Part shown: piece by piece, positions 16,941 to 26,018 of the stretch
Layout of the letters: every line of letters begins with the position of its first letter
Numbering within the stretch: the first letter of the stretch is position 1
Assembly (NCBI RefSeq): GCF_003991425.1
Contig: NZ_CP034346.1
Location: 967,501-1,031,500 of the forward strand
DNA from: Paenibacillus lutimineralis
Lineage (GTDB): Bacteria > Bacillota > Bacilli > Paenibacillales > Paenibacillaceae
Length of the DNA: 64,000 nucleotides
Direction: 5' to 3'
Program-made: the position numbers and the translations under genes
The notes under the pieces: model-generated
What the model was told of the DNA's origin: nothing
Database searches by the model: none
Seen by the model: the letters and a program-made list of their open reading frames with translations, nothing else

Positions 16941-19061
16941 ATGAAAACTTTGGTATTAGCGGAGAAGCCGTCTGTTGCGCGTGAGATCGCGCGGGTGATG
17001 GGAAGCCGTGAGAAGCATAAGAGTCATTTTGAAGGAAGTAAATATGTAGTTACCTGGGCGCTTGGCCACTTGGTTGGACTTGCTGAGCCTGAGGATTATG
17101 ATAAAAAATTTGCCAACTGGTCGTTGGAGGACCTGCCGATTCTCCCTGACAAAATGAAGTTGAAGGTGCTCAAAGAGACCAACCATCAGTATAAGGCTGT
17201 TCAGCAGCTAATGCGCAGGCAGGATATAGGGGAACTGATCATCGCTACCGATGCAGCGCGTGAGGGAGAGCTGCTGGCTAGATGGATCATGGATATGGCG
17301 AAATGGAGCAAGCCGTTCAAGCGGTTGTGGATCTCGTCGCAGACGGATAAGGCGATCAAGGAAGGGTTCGCGTCATTGAAGCCGGGAAGTCAGTTCGAAC
17401 GACTGTATCAATCAGCTCGCTGCCGTGCAGAGGCAGACTGGATGGTCGGCTTGAACGTTACGAGAGCCTTGACCTGTAAATTTGGATCGCCCTTATCAGC
17501 TGGGCGTGTTCAGACCCCTTCGCTCGGGATGATTATGCAGCGTGAGAACGAGATTCTCAAGTTCCGTTCCGAGGAATACAGCATTCTGCGCGCCGATCTA
17601 GGCAATTTTGAAGCGACTTGGCGTGGAAGTAATGGCGACTCTCGTATTTTCGAGAATGATAAAGTGCAGGATCTGCAAAATAAACTAAGCGGACGCACTG
17701 GTAAAATCATCAAGCTGAAAAAGACGGAGAAGCATGTCCCACACCCACTCGCTTATGATCTGACGGAACTGCAGCGGGATGCGAACCGCATGCTCGGATT
17801 TTCGGCGAAGCAAACATCGAATGTATTGCAGCGCTTGTATGAGCAGCATAAGCTAGTCACCTATCCGCGTACAGATTCACGCTATTTGTCCTCGGACATG
17901 GCCGATACGTTAAAAGAAAGACTGACCAGTGTAGCCATTGGTCCTTATGCGGCGATAGCTCGGCCTCTGCTCCGCAAACCGCTGCCTTTGTCGAAGCGAA
18001 TTGTTGACGATAGCAAGGTTACGGATCACCATGCGATTATTCCAACGGAGCAGACCGTACTGCTAAACGCACTTAGCTCTGAGGAACGCAGATTGTATGA
18101 TCTGATCGTACGCAGGTTCATCAGTTTATTCTATCCACCTGCCCGCTATGACAATGTTGCCGTAGAGCTTGACGTTGCTGGAGAAACCTTGCATGCCAAG
18201 GGTATTACGATGAAGGAGAGCGGCTGGCGAGCTGCTTATGATGAATCGCTTCTTGATGGAGATGAAGACGATGATGATCTGGAGAGCGGAGCATCACTTC
18301 CGGAATTGAAGGAAGGGGAAACTGTAACCGTTAAGCGCTGCATAATTCAGAGCGGACGTACTCAGCCGCCGAAGCGTTATACCGAGGCGGCCCTCCTGAC
18401 GCAAATGGAGAAGCATGGCCTTGGCACGCCAGCGACACGCGCTGATATTATCGAGAAGTTGGTGAATTCGGATACGATAGAGCGGCAGGGAAATTTGCTG
18501 CATCCAACTGGCAAGGGTAAACAATTGATTGAGTTAGCTCCAGCGGATCTACGCAGTCCTGACCTGACGGCCCGTTGGGAAGCGGAGCTCGAGCGGATCG
18601 CTCGCGGACAAGGTAAACCGGGACCGTTCCTGGGCGGTATCCGCGATATGGCGCAGAGCCTGGTGAAGGGCGTCAAGAATAGTGAGGCATCTTATAAGCC
18701 ACATAATGTCTCGAACAGTCATTGTCCAGATTGCGGGACAAGATTGTTGGAGAAGAAGACGAAGCGGGGCCTACTCTTAATCTGCCCGAATGAAGATTGC
18801 GGCTATAAACGCTCCGGAGAGAAGAGATTGTCCAATCGCCGTTGCCCGCAATGTCATAAGAAGATGGAGCTTAAGGAAGGCAAGGCTGGTCTATATGTGC
18901 AGTGTCTCTCCTGTGGAATAACTGAAGTTATGAATAAGGATTCGAAGCATATCAATAAGCGGGAACAGCAGAAGCTGGTCAAGCAATATGCGAAGCAGGA
19001 GCCTGCCGGCAATAATCTGGGTGATCTCCTCAAGGCTGCAATGGAGAAGAAGAATCAGTAA
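16941..19061 (+). CDS. topB: DNA topoisomerase III
   Basis: A type IA topoisomerase of 706 residues, which relaxes or decatenates DNA through a transient 5'-phosphotyrosine link. The Toprim domain begins MKTLVLAEKPSVAREIARVM and carries the acidic motif ATDAAREGELLARW. The active-site Tyr308 lies in LVTYPRTDSRYLS. The C-terminus has two four-Cys zinc ribbons (CPDCG...CPNEDC and CPQCH...CLSCG). I chose the ATG at 16941 because it gives the family's N-terminus; an in-frame ATG at 16908 would add 11 residues. The ribosome site (GGAGGAAGGGAG) lies a little far upstream. It is the first gene of a possible unit with the small gene behind it. Confidence 0.92.
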   Translation: MKTLVLAEKPSVAREIARVMGSREKHKSHFEGSKYVVTWALGHLVGLAEPEDYDKKFANWSLEDLPILPDKMKLKVLKETNHQYKAVQQLMRRQDIGELIIATDAAREGELLARWIMDMAKWSKPFKRLWISSQTDKAIKEGFASLKPGSQFERLYQSARCRAEADWMVGLNVTRALTCKFGSPLSAGRVQTPSLGMIMQRENEILKFRSEEYSILRADLGNFEATWRGSNGDSRIFENDKVQDLQNKLSGRTGKIIKLKKTEKHVPHPLAYDLTELQRDANRMLGFSAKQTSNVLQRLYEQHKLVTYPRTDSRYLSSDMADTLKERLTSVAIGPYAAIARPLLRKPLPLSKRIVDDSKVTDHHAIIPTEQTVLLNALSSEERRLYDLIVRRFISLFYPPARYDNVAVELDVAGETLHAKGITMKESGWRAAYDESLLDGDEDDDDLESGASLPELKEGETVTVKRCIIQSGRTQPPKRYTEAALLTQMEKHGLGTPATRADIIEKLVNSDTIERQGNLLHPTGKGKQLIELAPADLRSPDLTARWEAELERIARGQGKPGPFLGGIRDMAQSLVKGVKNSEASYKPHNVSNSHCPDCGTRLLEKKTKRGLLLICPNEDCGYKRSGEKRLSNRRCPQCHKKMELKEGKAGLYVQCLSCGITEVMNKDSKHINKREQQKLVKQYAKQEPAGNNLGDLLKAAMEKKNQ

Positions 19062-19118
19062 TTATGATGCATAAATCATGTGCCATCCCGGGATGCTATG
19101 CCTGGAGGTGGTATGCAA

Positions 19119-19256
19119 ATGCCGCATAATAAAGCGCAGAAAATCAAAAATCAGCAGAACAAATCAAGTATTATGGAAGCCGCCGATGAGCTTCAGCCTA
19201 AGAAGCAGGCGGGCAAGCCATCCAGCTTGAACAAGATTCCGAAGCAGGAATCATAG
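19119..19256 (+). CDS. Small basic protein (45 aa)
   Basis: This lies 57 bp after topB, with GGAGGTGG ahead of the ATG. It reads MPHNKAQKIKNQQNKSSIME, then AADELQPKKQAGKPSSLNKI, ending PKQES. It is Lys/Gln/Asn-rich, hydrophilic and probably disordered, a composition seen in small acid-soluble or coat-associated proteins. A terminator follows directly, supporting a real transcript end. An ATG two codons upstream is an alternative start. Confidence 0.55.
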   Translation: MPHNKAQKIKNQQNKSSIMEAADELQPKKQAGKPSSLNKIPKQES

Positions 19257-19267
19257 CTGCTGCACTG

Positions 19268-19292
19268 AAGCTCCCCACGAGGGGAGCTTTTT
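19268..19292 (+). terminator. Rho-independent terminator
   Basis: AAGCTCCCC, a four-base loop, then GGGGAGCTTTTT. Confidence 0.9.
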
Positions 19293-19365
19293 AATTGCTG
19301 TGATTGGCGTTATAATATTATTAGATAGAGTTACCTCTATCTCGAATTCGAAGGGAGCAATCGGC

Positions 19366-19629
19366 ATGAGAATGGGCCTAGTAATCTGGCTAATTTTTAT
19401 TAATTTAGTGGCCTATCTGGTCATGTCCGACGATAAGCGGCGCGCAAGGCAGAGGAAGGAAAGAATCCCCGAGAAGACGCTGTTCCTGCTGGCCTTCATC
19501 GGCGGGGCCTTAGGCGTATTGATCGCCATGAATACGAAACGCCATAAGACCAAGCACATGAGCTTCCGGATCGGGATCCCGCTGTTACTCCTTTTGAACG
19601 CGGTGTTGTATGGTTATTTTCTAACCTGA
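19366..19629 (+). CDS. DUF1294-family small membrane protein
   Basis: An 87-residue protein. The start ATG 19366 follows AAGGGAGC. It has hydrophobic helices at residues ~3-20, ~38-53 and ~68-85, joined by a basic stretch (SDDKRRARQRKERIPEKTL). The GGALGVLIAMNTKRHKTKH segment, with F-R-I-G-I-P after it, is the DUF1294 signature. Function of the family is unknown. Longer upstream starts would run through the preceding terminator. Confidence 0.8.
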   Translation: MRMGLVIWLIFINLVAYLVMSDDKRRARQRKERIPEKTLFLLAFIGGALGVLIAMNTKRHKTKHMSFRIGIPLLLLLNAVLYGYFLT

Positions 19630-19715
19630 TTTATGATTGGCGCATCAAATTCTATCGTACTATTGGCTAGTTGACGGTTAATCGTATTAATACTTAGATG
19701 AGAGAGGTGCTTGTC

Positions 19716-20150
19716 ATGTTATTCTCCAAAATAGTAGCAGCATACGATGGATCCAAAGCGGGTACCAAAGCGTTAGACAAAGCGATTGAATTGGCAAAAT
19801 TAAATCCGGATGCAACGCTTGAAGTGCTCCATGTATTTGATTTTCCACGGTTCTATGTAGCGGATGGCTTTGCCCCAGTGCCTGCTTCCGTGAATGAGGA
19901 GTTCTATGAACTTGCGGAGAAGACGGTGGAGGAAGCTAAGAAGCGCCTTGAAGAGGCAGGGGTTAATGCTACCGTTCAATTGATACAGGGTGCGCCAGCG
20001 GAAGTCATACTTGATTATACGAAGAAGAATCATAACGATCTGATCGTAATCGGCAGCCGCGGTCTTGGCGGCATACGCGAGTTCGTGCTTGGCAGCGTCA
20101 GCCACAATGTTGTACAGCATGCCAGAATCCCGGTTCTGGTCGTAAAATAA
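19716..20150 (+). CDS. Universal stress protein (UspA family)
   Basis: A 144-residue cytoplasmic Usp-fold protein. It starts MLFSKIVAAYDGSKAGTKAL and ends with the ATP-binding motif G-x2-G-x9-G-(S): GSRGLGGIREFVLGSVSHNV, then the final strand RIPVLVVK. Proteins with this motif bind ATP and are induced under stress or growth arrest. The start ATG 19716 follows GAGAGGTG; an ATG six codons upstream is less likely. A plausible promoter (TTGACG 19671-19676, 17 bp, TTAGAT) precedes it, and a terminator follows. Confidence 0.88.
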   Translation: MLFSKIVAAYDGSKAGTKALDKAIELAKLNPDATLEVLHVFDFPRFYVADGFAPVPASVNEEFYELAEKTVEEAKKRLEEAGVNATVQLIQGAPAEVILDYTKKNHNDLIVIGSRGLGGIREFVLGSVSHNVVQHARIPVLVVK

Positions 20151-20167
20151 AGAATAAAGCTTAGGAT

Positions 20168-20214
20168 AAGGGCTAGCTCTTAGTGAGGAAGATTGCTAAG
20201 AGTTGGCCCTTGTT
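20168..20214 (+). terminator. Rho-independent terminator
   Basis: AAGGGCTAGCTCTTAG pairs with CTAAGAGTTGGCCCTT and TGTTT follows. Confidence 0.75.
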
Positions 20215-20307
20215 TGCGTAAAATGCGGCCATTGCTTTAGAAGATAGCAAGTAGTGACAATTAAAAAATCAATTCGAGTGCTGTCCTGTCCGTAAGTCTG
20301 TATATTT

Positions 20308-20455
20308 TCTAACGGAAATCTGGGACCCTATTTGGCAAAATTAGCGAGAAAATTGGTCTAATTATGGTCGATTAACGTCCCTCAGTTCCGTTAGAATTGA
20401 AAACGGGGCTGTTTTCGCAATATAGAGGCCTCTATTTCCGTTAGAGCAGAACCGA
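20308..20455. repeat. TAACGGAA-type intergenic repeats
   Basis: One forward unit (TCTAACGGAAATCTGGGACC, then CTATTT) and two inverted units ending TTCCGTTAGA lie in the 345-bp gap before the SpoIIP gene. The layout parallels the TAACGAAAC clusters at 6948 and 31773, but with a different core. Confidence 0.6.
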
Positions 20456-20565
20456 CTCTCGCAATCTAGTAATCCGTCTCGATCATTTCGACGAATAGGG
20501 GAGGGTTTCATCTATCTATGTCGAAATAATAGAGCAAGACTAACGATGTTGGGAGAGAATTTATT

Positions 20566-22029
20566 TTGCCTCGTTTTAAAATGTGGAGAGTTGCTGTATG
20601 TGTCGTTCTTTTACTAGGAAGTGCTAATGGTCTCTATGCATCAGGTCAGGCTCATGCGGCCAAAGGGAACGCTGCTGAGGTCAAGACTGTGAAGAAGCAA
20701 AGTACCAAGCCAAGTGATAATTCTAAGAAGATTGAATATGCCAGAAGTACGGTTGAACGTTTGAATGTACGTACAGAGCCAAACTTGAAGGCAGCAGTTA
20801 TCCAGATGATCGGCAAGCAGGGTACATATCAGGTGCTGGATAAGCAGGGGAAATGGATCAAGATTAAGCTGGCGAAGTCTGATGGATGGGTACACACTGA
20901 TTATATCGAGTATGTGAAAGATGGGAACAAAGGAACTGTTAAGGACGAGACTAAAGTCGTTAAGAATGAGACAAAAGCCGCCAAGGACGAGACAAAAGCC
21001 GCCAAGAATGAGACAAAAGCCGTCAAGGACGAGACTAAGGTCGTTAAGCAGGAGCAGGACAAGTTCCAGAGCGGTCAAGAGGAGAAGCCTCAGACCGTGG
21101 AGCAGAACAAACCTGATCAAGCGGCGGACGGAGAGTCCGATGCTGGGGATAAGAGTGCTTCCGTCGTTAAAATTGTTGATGTGACGAATTTGCGTGTCGG
21201 ACCGGGCATGGACTTCGAGATCGTTGGCAAGGCTCAGCCCGGCGAATCTTATACAATCGTAGAGAGTGATGGAGAATGGTTCAAGGTTGCAATGCAGGAT
21301 GGCAGCACGGCCTATATCGCTGGCTGGGTTGTACAGATTGGTTCTGCCAACGATGCACAGGATACTGCAGGACAATCCAATGCTGAAGTGAATTATGAGA
21401 ATCAAGTATTCATTTATTCCTCTCATAATCGGGAATCCTGGCGAAGTGTTGCCCGTAATGTGAAGGGCTCTTCGGTAGATGATCGTGATATTAATATTGC
21501 GATGGTCGGTAGATATCTAGGTGATGTGTTACAGGAGAAGGGTGTACCGACGTTCGTTAATAACATCGATATAGCGAGGCGGTTGGAGGAGCAAAGACTC
21601 AGCTATTCCAAATCATATGAGGAATCGCGCAGGGCGATTAATACAGCGCTGAAGACGAATCCTTCATTGACTTATTTCCTCGATATCCATCGTGACAGCG
21701 ATGTACCGAAACAGACGACGACAACCTCGATTAACGGGGAGTCCTATGCGCGCATTTTATTCGTGATTGGAACGAATCATAGCAACCATGCGAAGAATAA
21801 GCAGTTCGCTGATGAGCTGAATGAGCTATTGAAGCAGAATTACCCTGGCATATCCCGGGGCGTGCTGCTCAAGAGTGCGAAGCAAGGCAATGGTGAATAC
21901 AATCAATCGGTATCGACGGGCAGTCTGTTGATCGAGATTGGGGGAGCCAACAATACGTTCCAGGAGAGCCAGCGTGCCGCAGAAGCTTTGGCGGATGTGT
22001 TTGCACAGTACTATCATTCCAATAAATAA
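20566..22029 (+). CDS. SH3-domain SpoIIP-like cell-wall hydrolase
   Basis: A 487-residue exported protein starting at TTG, after GGGAGAG. It has an N-terminal signal peptide (hydrophobic core to ASGQAHA), then a bacterial SH3 domain (about 58-117). Five heptad-like repeats [DN]ETK[AV][AV]K follow (about 127-161), then a second SH3 domain (about 203-260) and a C-terminal SpoIIP domain: VFIYSSHNRESW, DIHRDS and SLLIEIGGANN contain the His/Glu residues expected for zinc. SpoIIP cleaves peptidoglycan (amidase/endopeptidase) in sporulation. The SH3 fusion and lack of a transmembrane anchor suggest a wall-bound paralogue rather than SpoIIP itself. Confidence 0.85.
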   Translation: MPRFKMWRVAVCVVLLLGSANGLYASGQAHAAKGNAAEVKTVKKQSTKPSDNSKKIEYARSTVERLNVRTEPNLKAAVIQMIGKQGTYQVLDKQGKWIKIKLAKSDGWVHTDYIEYVKDGNKGTVKDETKVVKNETKAAKDETKAAKNETKAVKDETKVVKQEQDKFQSGQEEKPQTVEQNKPDQAADGESDAGDKSASVVKIVDVTNLRVGPGMDFEIVGKAQPGESYTIVESDGEWFKVAMQDGSTAYIAGWVVQIGSANDAQDTAGQSNAEVNYENQVFIYSSHNRESWRSVARNVKGSSVDDRDINIAMVGRYLGDVLQEKGVPTFVNNIDIARRLEEQRLSYSKSYEESRRAINTALKTNPSLTYFLDIHRDSDVPKQTTTTSINGESYARILFVIGTNHSNHAKNKQFADELNELLKQNYPGISRGVLLKSAKQGNGEYNQSVSTGSLLIEIGGANNTFQESQRAAEALADVFAQYYHSNK

Positions 22030-22053
22030 TTATATTTTTTATATCAGATAAGC

Positions 22054-22100
22054 AGAGACCGTCCTGTACTGCAGTTTAATACGGAGGACGGTCTCTTGTT
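22054..22100 (+). terminator. Rho-independent terminator
   Basis: AGAGACCGTCCT (22054-22065) pairs with AGGACGGTCTCT (22085-22096), followed by TGTT. Confidence 0.8.
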
Positions 22101-22173
22101 GTAAATACATAATTTATGTAAATTTACGATGATATAGAGTTTTAAGATTAGGTTAACAAGGAGTACATTGGTT

Positions 22174-22216
22174 AAAAACGAACATTATTATACAGTGTTT
22201 TTATATTGTTCGTGTT
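22174..22216 (+). promoter_or_regulatory. PurR operator (PurBox pair) of the pur operon
   Basis: The first box AAAAACGAACATTA (22174-22187) is matched on the other strand by an ACGAACAAT-type box (22203-22216), with about 15 bp between. This fits the Bacillus PurBox layout (CGAAC-centred inverted repeats 16-17 bp apart). PurR binds such pairs and is displaced by PRPP. The pair ends just before the -35 hexamer. Confidence 0.75.
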
Positions 22217-22220
22217 TTAG

Positions 22221-22250
22221 TTGACATATGATAGGAGGGATTGTTAAACT
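22221..22250 (+). promoter_or_regulatory. Promoter of the pur operon
   Basis: TTGACA (22221-22226), an 18-bp spacer, then TAAACT (22245-22250), directly after the PurBoxes and about 90 bp before the aptamer. Confidence 0.7.
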
Positions 22251-22340
22251 AGACATAGAGAGCAGGTAATTTGCTCATAGAATGTTCATATCATAAGCTT
22301 TGTTGAACAAGCTTTTTTCTAATAAATTTTGTGGAATAAT

Positions 22341-22411
22341 TGCTCGTATAACCTTGGGAATATGGCCCGGGAGTCTCTACCCGATTACCTTAAATAGTCG
22401 GACTACGAGTG
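22341..22411 (+). ncRNA. Purine riboswitch aptamer, guanine class
   Basis: P1 pairs CTCGTA (22343-22348) with TACGAG (22404-22409). Conserved loops are present: CTTGGGAATATGGCCCGGG for P2 and its loop, GTCTCTACCCGAT leading into P3, and CCTTAAATAGTCGG. The 3' junction reads GGACTACGAG; the base that decides specificity (position 74 in xpt numbering) is C, so the ligand should be guanine or hypoxanthine rather than adenine. The antiterminator strand lies unusually far downstream (22645-22663). Confidence 0.92.
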
Positions 22412-22668
22412 AATACGTCATTAGGATAGGTCATACCATTCTCCTTACGGATCATTGGAACAACGACATGCGGATGCTGCGAGTTTGGCTTAAGTGAAGG
22501 CCAGCATGCATGGGTTAATGAAGATTGGACGAAGCCCGGATGGGGAGTCGTCCACGGTGTGGCGCAGCCTGAGACGAAGATAGCCGCATTAATCATTCAT
22601 GAAGCCGATCGTTCTGTTCCCGTTGGTTGCAAAAGGGCGAGGCGCGTATTCACTTTTGGTCCGGATTT

Positions 22669-22712
22669 CTGGAAATACTTTGTTATTTCTCGGAGTTTCC
22701 AGGACTTTTTTT
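22669..22712 (+). terminator. Riboswitch-controlled terminator of the pur leader
   Basis: CTGGAAA (22669-22675) pairs with TTTCCAG (22696-22702), outer bases GTC/GAC can extend the stem, and seven T follow. Its 5' flank overlaps the sequence 22645-22663 that can pair with the aptamer's 3' strand, so the two structures exclude each other. Confidence 0.75.
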
Positions 22713-22840
22713 GTTTCTTCTACCTTCTACATCAACGAAATGACACAACGTTATTTTCACAGCCTTTTAATCATTAATTCACTTCAATAGCAATACTCAG
22801 TTTCGTAATTATACTTTTACTTAAGAAAGTAGGTTGAAGA

Positions 22841-23344
22841 ATGTCAGCACAGGTTGCAGTGATCATGGGCAGCAAATCGGATTGGGACACGATGTCTCAT
22901 GCTTGCGTCATTCTTGAGGAGCTTGGGATTCCGTATGAGAAGAAGGTTGTCTCCGCTCATCGTACTCCGGACTTGATGTTTGAATTCGCAGAGCAGGCAG
23001 CAGAGCGCGGTATTAAGGTTATTATTGCTGGTGCAGGCGGTGCGGCTCACTTGCCAGGCATGGTTGCCGCGAAGACGACCCTTCCTGTCATTGGCGTTCC
23101 GGTCAAATCCGCTGCGCTTAACGGACTTGATTCACTGTTGTCCATCGTACAAATGCCTGGTGGCATTCCTGTAGCAACGGTTGCGATCGGCAAGGCGGGA
23201 GCTACCAATGCTGGCCTGCTGGCTGCGCAAATCCTTGGCGCGTTTGATCCTGAGTTAGCGCAGCGTCTGGAGCTGCGTCGTACAGCATTACGTGATGCGG
23301 TCATTGAGACAAGCGATGATCTGGTGTTGGAGGAACAACAATAA
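22841..23344 (+). CDS. purE: N5-carboxyaminoimidazole ribonucleotide mutase
   Basis: A 167-residue class I PurE that moves the carboxyl group of N5-CAIR to give CAIR in IMP synthesis. It starts [20 protein letters not shown], with the nucleotide-binding GSKSDW motif. The catalytic His lies in VSAHRTPD, and [15 protein letters not shown] is the conserved substrate loop. The ATG follows AGTAGGTTGAAG. It is the first gene of the operon, 128 bp after the leader terminator. Its stop overlaps the purK start by one base (TAATG), indicating translational coupling. Confidence 0.96.
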   Translation: MSAQVAVIMGSKSDWDTMSHACVILEELGIPYEKKVVSAHRTPDLMFEFAEQAAERGIKVIIAGAGGAAHLPGMVAAKTTLPVIGVPVKSAALNGLDSLLSIVQMPGGIPVATVAIGKAGATNAGLLAAQILGAFDPELAQRLELRRTALRDAVIETSDDLVLEEQQ

Positions 23345-24618
23345 TGGATAAAATGATCTCGGAGCGTAAGGCTGTCACAGGACTTGAGACGGTACGGATT
23401 ATTCGGCCAGGCGCGACCATCGGCGTCCTTGGCGGAGGTCAGCTTGGAAGGATGATGGCGCTCGCCGGAAGTAATCTGGGCTATCGCTTCATCGCGCTTG
23501 ATCCGACACCTGCTGCGCCATGTGGTCAGGTTGCCGAGCAGATCGTAGCTGCTTACAGCGACAAGGAAGCGGCGAAGTTACTTGCTGAACGATCGGATGT
23601 CATTACTTATGAATTTGAGAATGTCGATGCAGAGGTGGCAGCCCTGCTTGAGGAGCAATCCTATGTGCCGCAAGGAAGTCGCCTACTGTACACCACGCAG
23701 CATCGTCTGCGGGAGAAGAAGGCGGTGGAAGCTGCGGGCGTACGCGTGGCCCCCTACGCGGAGATCGGCAGTGAAGATGAACTGAGGGCGGCTATAGCAA
23801 GGCTCGGATTACCGAGTGTTCTGAAGACGGCGACCGGAGGCTATGACGGCAAAGGGCAGTGGGTAATCCGTTCGGAAGAGGAAATTGCATTGGCCTATAA
23901 GGAGTTAAGTAAGGCTGGTACGGAACTCATACTGGAGCAATTCATCTCCTTTGAGAAGGAATTGTCCGTCATTGCTGCACGCAGTCCACGTGGGGAGATC
24001 AAGACATTTCCTGTTGCCGAGAACATTCACGTCGATAATATCCTGCATGCATCGATTATTCCAGCTCGGGTAGCCGAGTCAATCCAGCGTGATGCGGAGC
24101 GGCTTGCCGCTCGTATCGCCGAATCGATGGGTGCGGTCGGATTACTTGCCGTGGAGATGTTCCTGACGAAGGACGGCGAGCTGTTCGTTAACGAACTTGC
24201 CCCGCGACCTCATAATTCTGGACATTACACGATGGAAGCCTGCAATACCTCGCAGTTCGAGCAGCATGTCCGGGCGATATGCAATCTTCCGCTCGGCGAT
24301 CCTTCGCTGCGAACACCTGTCGTAATGGTGAACATACTTGGAGAGCATATAGATAAGGTTGTACAGGCGATGACAACGGATCAGTGGCATAGGGATCTGT
24401 CGAACTCCGAAGACCAGGATGGACAGGAACAGCCAGACGAGCAGTTGGCTTCGGGGAGCCAGCCTGGATTTGCCGTCATTCCGAAAGTACACTTATATGG
24501 AAAGAGCGGTTCGGTACCTAAACGGAAGATGGGGCATATCAATTTGCTCTGTGAAGAGGTATCGGACGGACTCGATTGGATAAAGAAAACCAAAATATGG
24601 AGGAATCAACATTCATGA
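23344..24618 (+). CDS. purK: N5-carboxyaminoimidazole ribonucleotide synthase
   Basis: An ATP-grasp enzyme (424 residues) that carboxylates AIR with ATP and bicarbonate to N5-[22 protein letters not shown] opens the N-terminal domain, [12 protein letters not shown] is the ATP-grasp loop, and [20 protein letters not shown] is the metal and substrate motif. It is about 40 residues longer than many PurK proteins. The excess is a short N-terminal extension and an acidic Gln/Glu/Ser insertion near residues 350-375. Its last codon overlaps purB (ATGA). Confidence 0.95.
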   Translation: MDKMISERKAVTGLETVRIIRPGATIGVLGGGQLGRMMALAGSNLGYRFIALDPTPAAPCGQVAEQIVAAYSDKEAAKLLAERSDVITYEFENVDAEVAALLEEQSYVPQGSRLLYTTQHRLREKKAVEAAGVRVAPYAEIGSEDELRAAIARLGLPSVLKTATGGYDGKGQWVIRSEEEIALAYKELSKAGTELILEQFISFEKELSVIAARSPRGEIKTFPVAENIHVDNILHASIIPARVAESIQRDAERLAARIAESMGAVGLLAVEMFLTKDGELFVNELAPRPHNSGHYTMEACNTSQFEQHVRAICNLPLGDPSLRTPVVMVNILGEHIDKVVQAMTTDQWHRDLSNSEDQDGQEQPDEQLASGSQPGFAVIPKVHLYGKSGSVPKRKMGHINLLCEEVSDGLDWIKKTKIWRNQHS

Positions 24619-25916
24619 TTGAACGTTATAGTCGACCGGAAATGAGAGCGATCTGGACGGAGGAAAATAAATTCAAGGCATGGCTGGAGGTTGAGCTGTG
24701 CGCTTGTGAAGCTTGGTCGGAGCTAGGGATTATTCCTAAGGAAGATGTTGACCTGCTGCGGAAGAACGCTTCGTTTGATATGGACCGGATCTATGAAATT
24801 GAACAGGAGACGCGTCATGACGTTATTGCTTTTACACGGGCTGTATCTGAGACATTAGGTGCAGAGCGTAAATGGGTTCATTATGGTCTGACCTCGACCG
24901 ACGTCGTTGACACAGCTCTTGGTTATTTGCTGAAGCAGGCTAATGAAATCCTAGAACGGGATATTATCAATTTTATTGAAATTTTGCGTGATAAGGCGCT
25001 GGCCTATAAAGATACCCCGATGATGGGGCGGACGCATGGGGTACATGCCGAACCGACTACCTTCGGATTAAAAATGGCGCTCTGGCACGAAGAGATGAAG
25101 CGCAACCTGGATCGTTTCCGCCACGCGGCAGACAATGTGCAATACGGTAAAATCTCCGGAGCTGTCGGAACGTACGCCAATATCGATCCTACGGTTGAAC
25201 AATTCGTCTGCAAGAAGCTCGGCACGAAGGCAGCTCCAATCTCGACACAGACACTGCAACGCGACCGTCATGCTGAATATATGGCGACGCTGGCTCTAAT
25301 CGCTACTTCGCTCGACAAGTTCGCTACCGAGATCCGCGCATTGCAGAAGAGTGAATTCCGTGAGGTGGAGGAAGCCTTCGCCAAAGGGCAAAAGGGCTCC
25401 TCAGCGATGCCACATAAGCGCAATCCGATCGGTTGCGAGAATATTTCTGGTTTGTCTCGTGTCATCCGTGGTCATATGATCTCTGCTTATGAGAATGTGA
25501 CACTTTGGCATGAGCGCGACATTTCGCATTCCTCAGTCGAGCGGGTCATTCTCCCGGATGCAACGATGCTGCTCAATTACATGTTGAATCGCTTCGGTAA
25601 TATCGTGAAGAATCTAACGGTATTCCCTGAGAATATGAAGCGCAATATGGAGCGCACTTACGGCGTGCCGTTCTCTGGCCGCGTGATGACGAAGCTTATT
25701 GATAAAGGCTTCAGCCGTGAACAAGCTTATGATACAGTGCAGCCTCGGGCGATGCAGGCTTGGGAGACGCAACGTCATTTCCGTGACATTATCGAAGAGA
25801 CGCCGGAGATTACAGCGGTGTTAAGCAAAGAAGAAATTGAGGATGCGTTCAATCCAGCTTGGCATTTGAAGCATGTGGATACCATCTTCCACAAGCTCGG
25901 ATTGATCGAAGGATAA
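24615..25916 (+). CDS. purB: Adenylosuccinate lyase
   Basis: A 433-residue lyase acting twice in purine synthesis: SAICAR to AICAR, and adenylosuccinate to AMP. The family signature is [11 protein letters not shown]. The His in [14 protein letters not shown] and the Thr/Ser of [11 protein letters not shown] are also conserved. I chose the ATG at 24615, which overlaps the purK stop by four bases and gives the standard N-terminus [20 protein letters not shown]; an upstream in-frame ATG would add 13 residues inside purK. Length fits the Bacillus enzyme. Confidence 0.96.
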   Translation: MIERYSRPEMRAIWTEENKFKAWLEVELCACEAWSELGIIPKEDVDLLRKNASFDMDRIYEIEQETRHDVIAFTRAVSETLGAERKWVHYGLTSTDVVDTALGYLLKQANEILERDIINFIEILRDKALAYKDTPMMGRTHGVHAEPTTFGLKMALWHEEMKRNLDRFRHAADNVQYGKISGAVGTYANIDPTVEQFVCKKLGTKAAPISTQTLQRDRHAEYMATLALIATSLDKFATEIRALQKSEFREVEEAFAKGQKGSSAMPHKRNPIGCENISGLSRVIRGHMISAYENVTLWHERDISHSSVERVILPDATMLLNYMLNRFGNIVKNLTVFPENMKRNMERTYGVPFSGRVMTKLIDKGFSREQAYDTVQPRAMQAWETQRHFRDIIEETPEITAVLSKEEIEDAFNPAWHLKHVDTIFHKLGLIEG

Positions 25917-26018
25917 GAGGAGTTCATCGCCTCTTATGAGGCTTAAACGGCAGCGCCGCTTGGCTATAATTGTTGAATTAAGGGCAGGCGGCGCGCGCCA
26001 CTAAGGAGGAAAGTGATT

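Noticed and set aside
22390..22596. 68-codon reverse frame across the pur leader
   Set aside because: It covers the riboswitch aptamer and spacer on the opposite strand. It has no ribosome site, and the RNA structure explains the sequence better.
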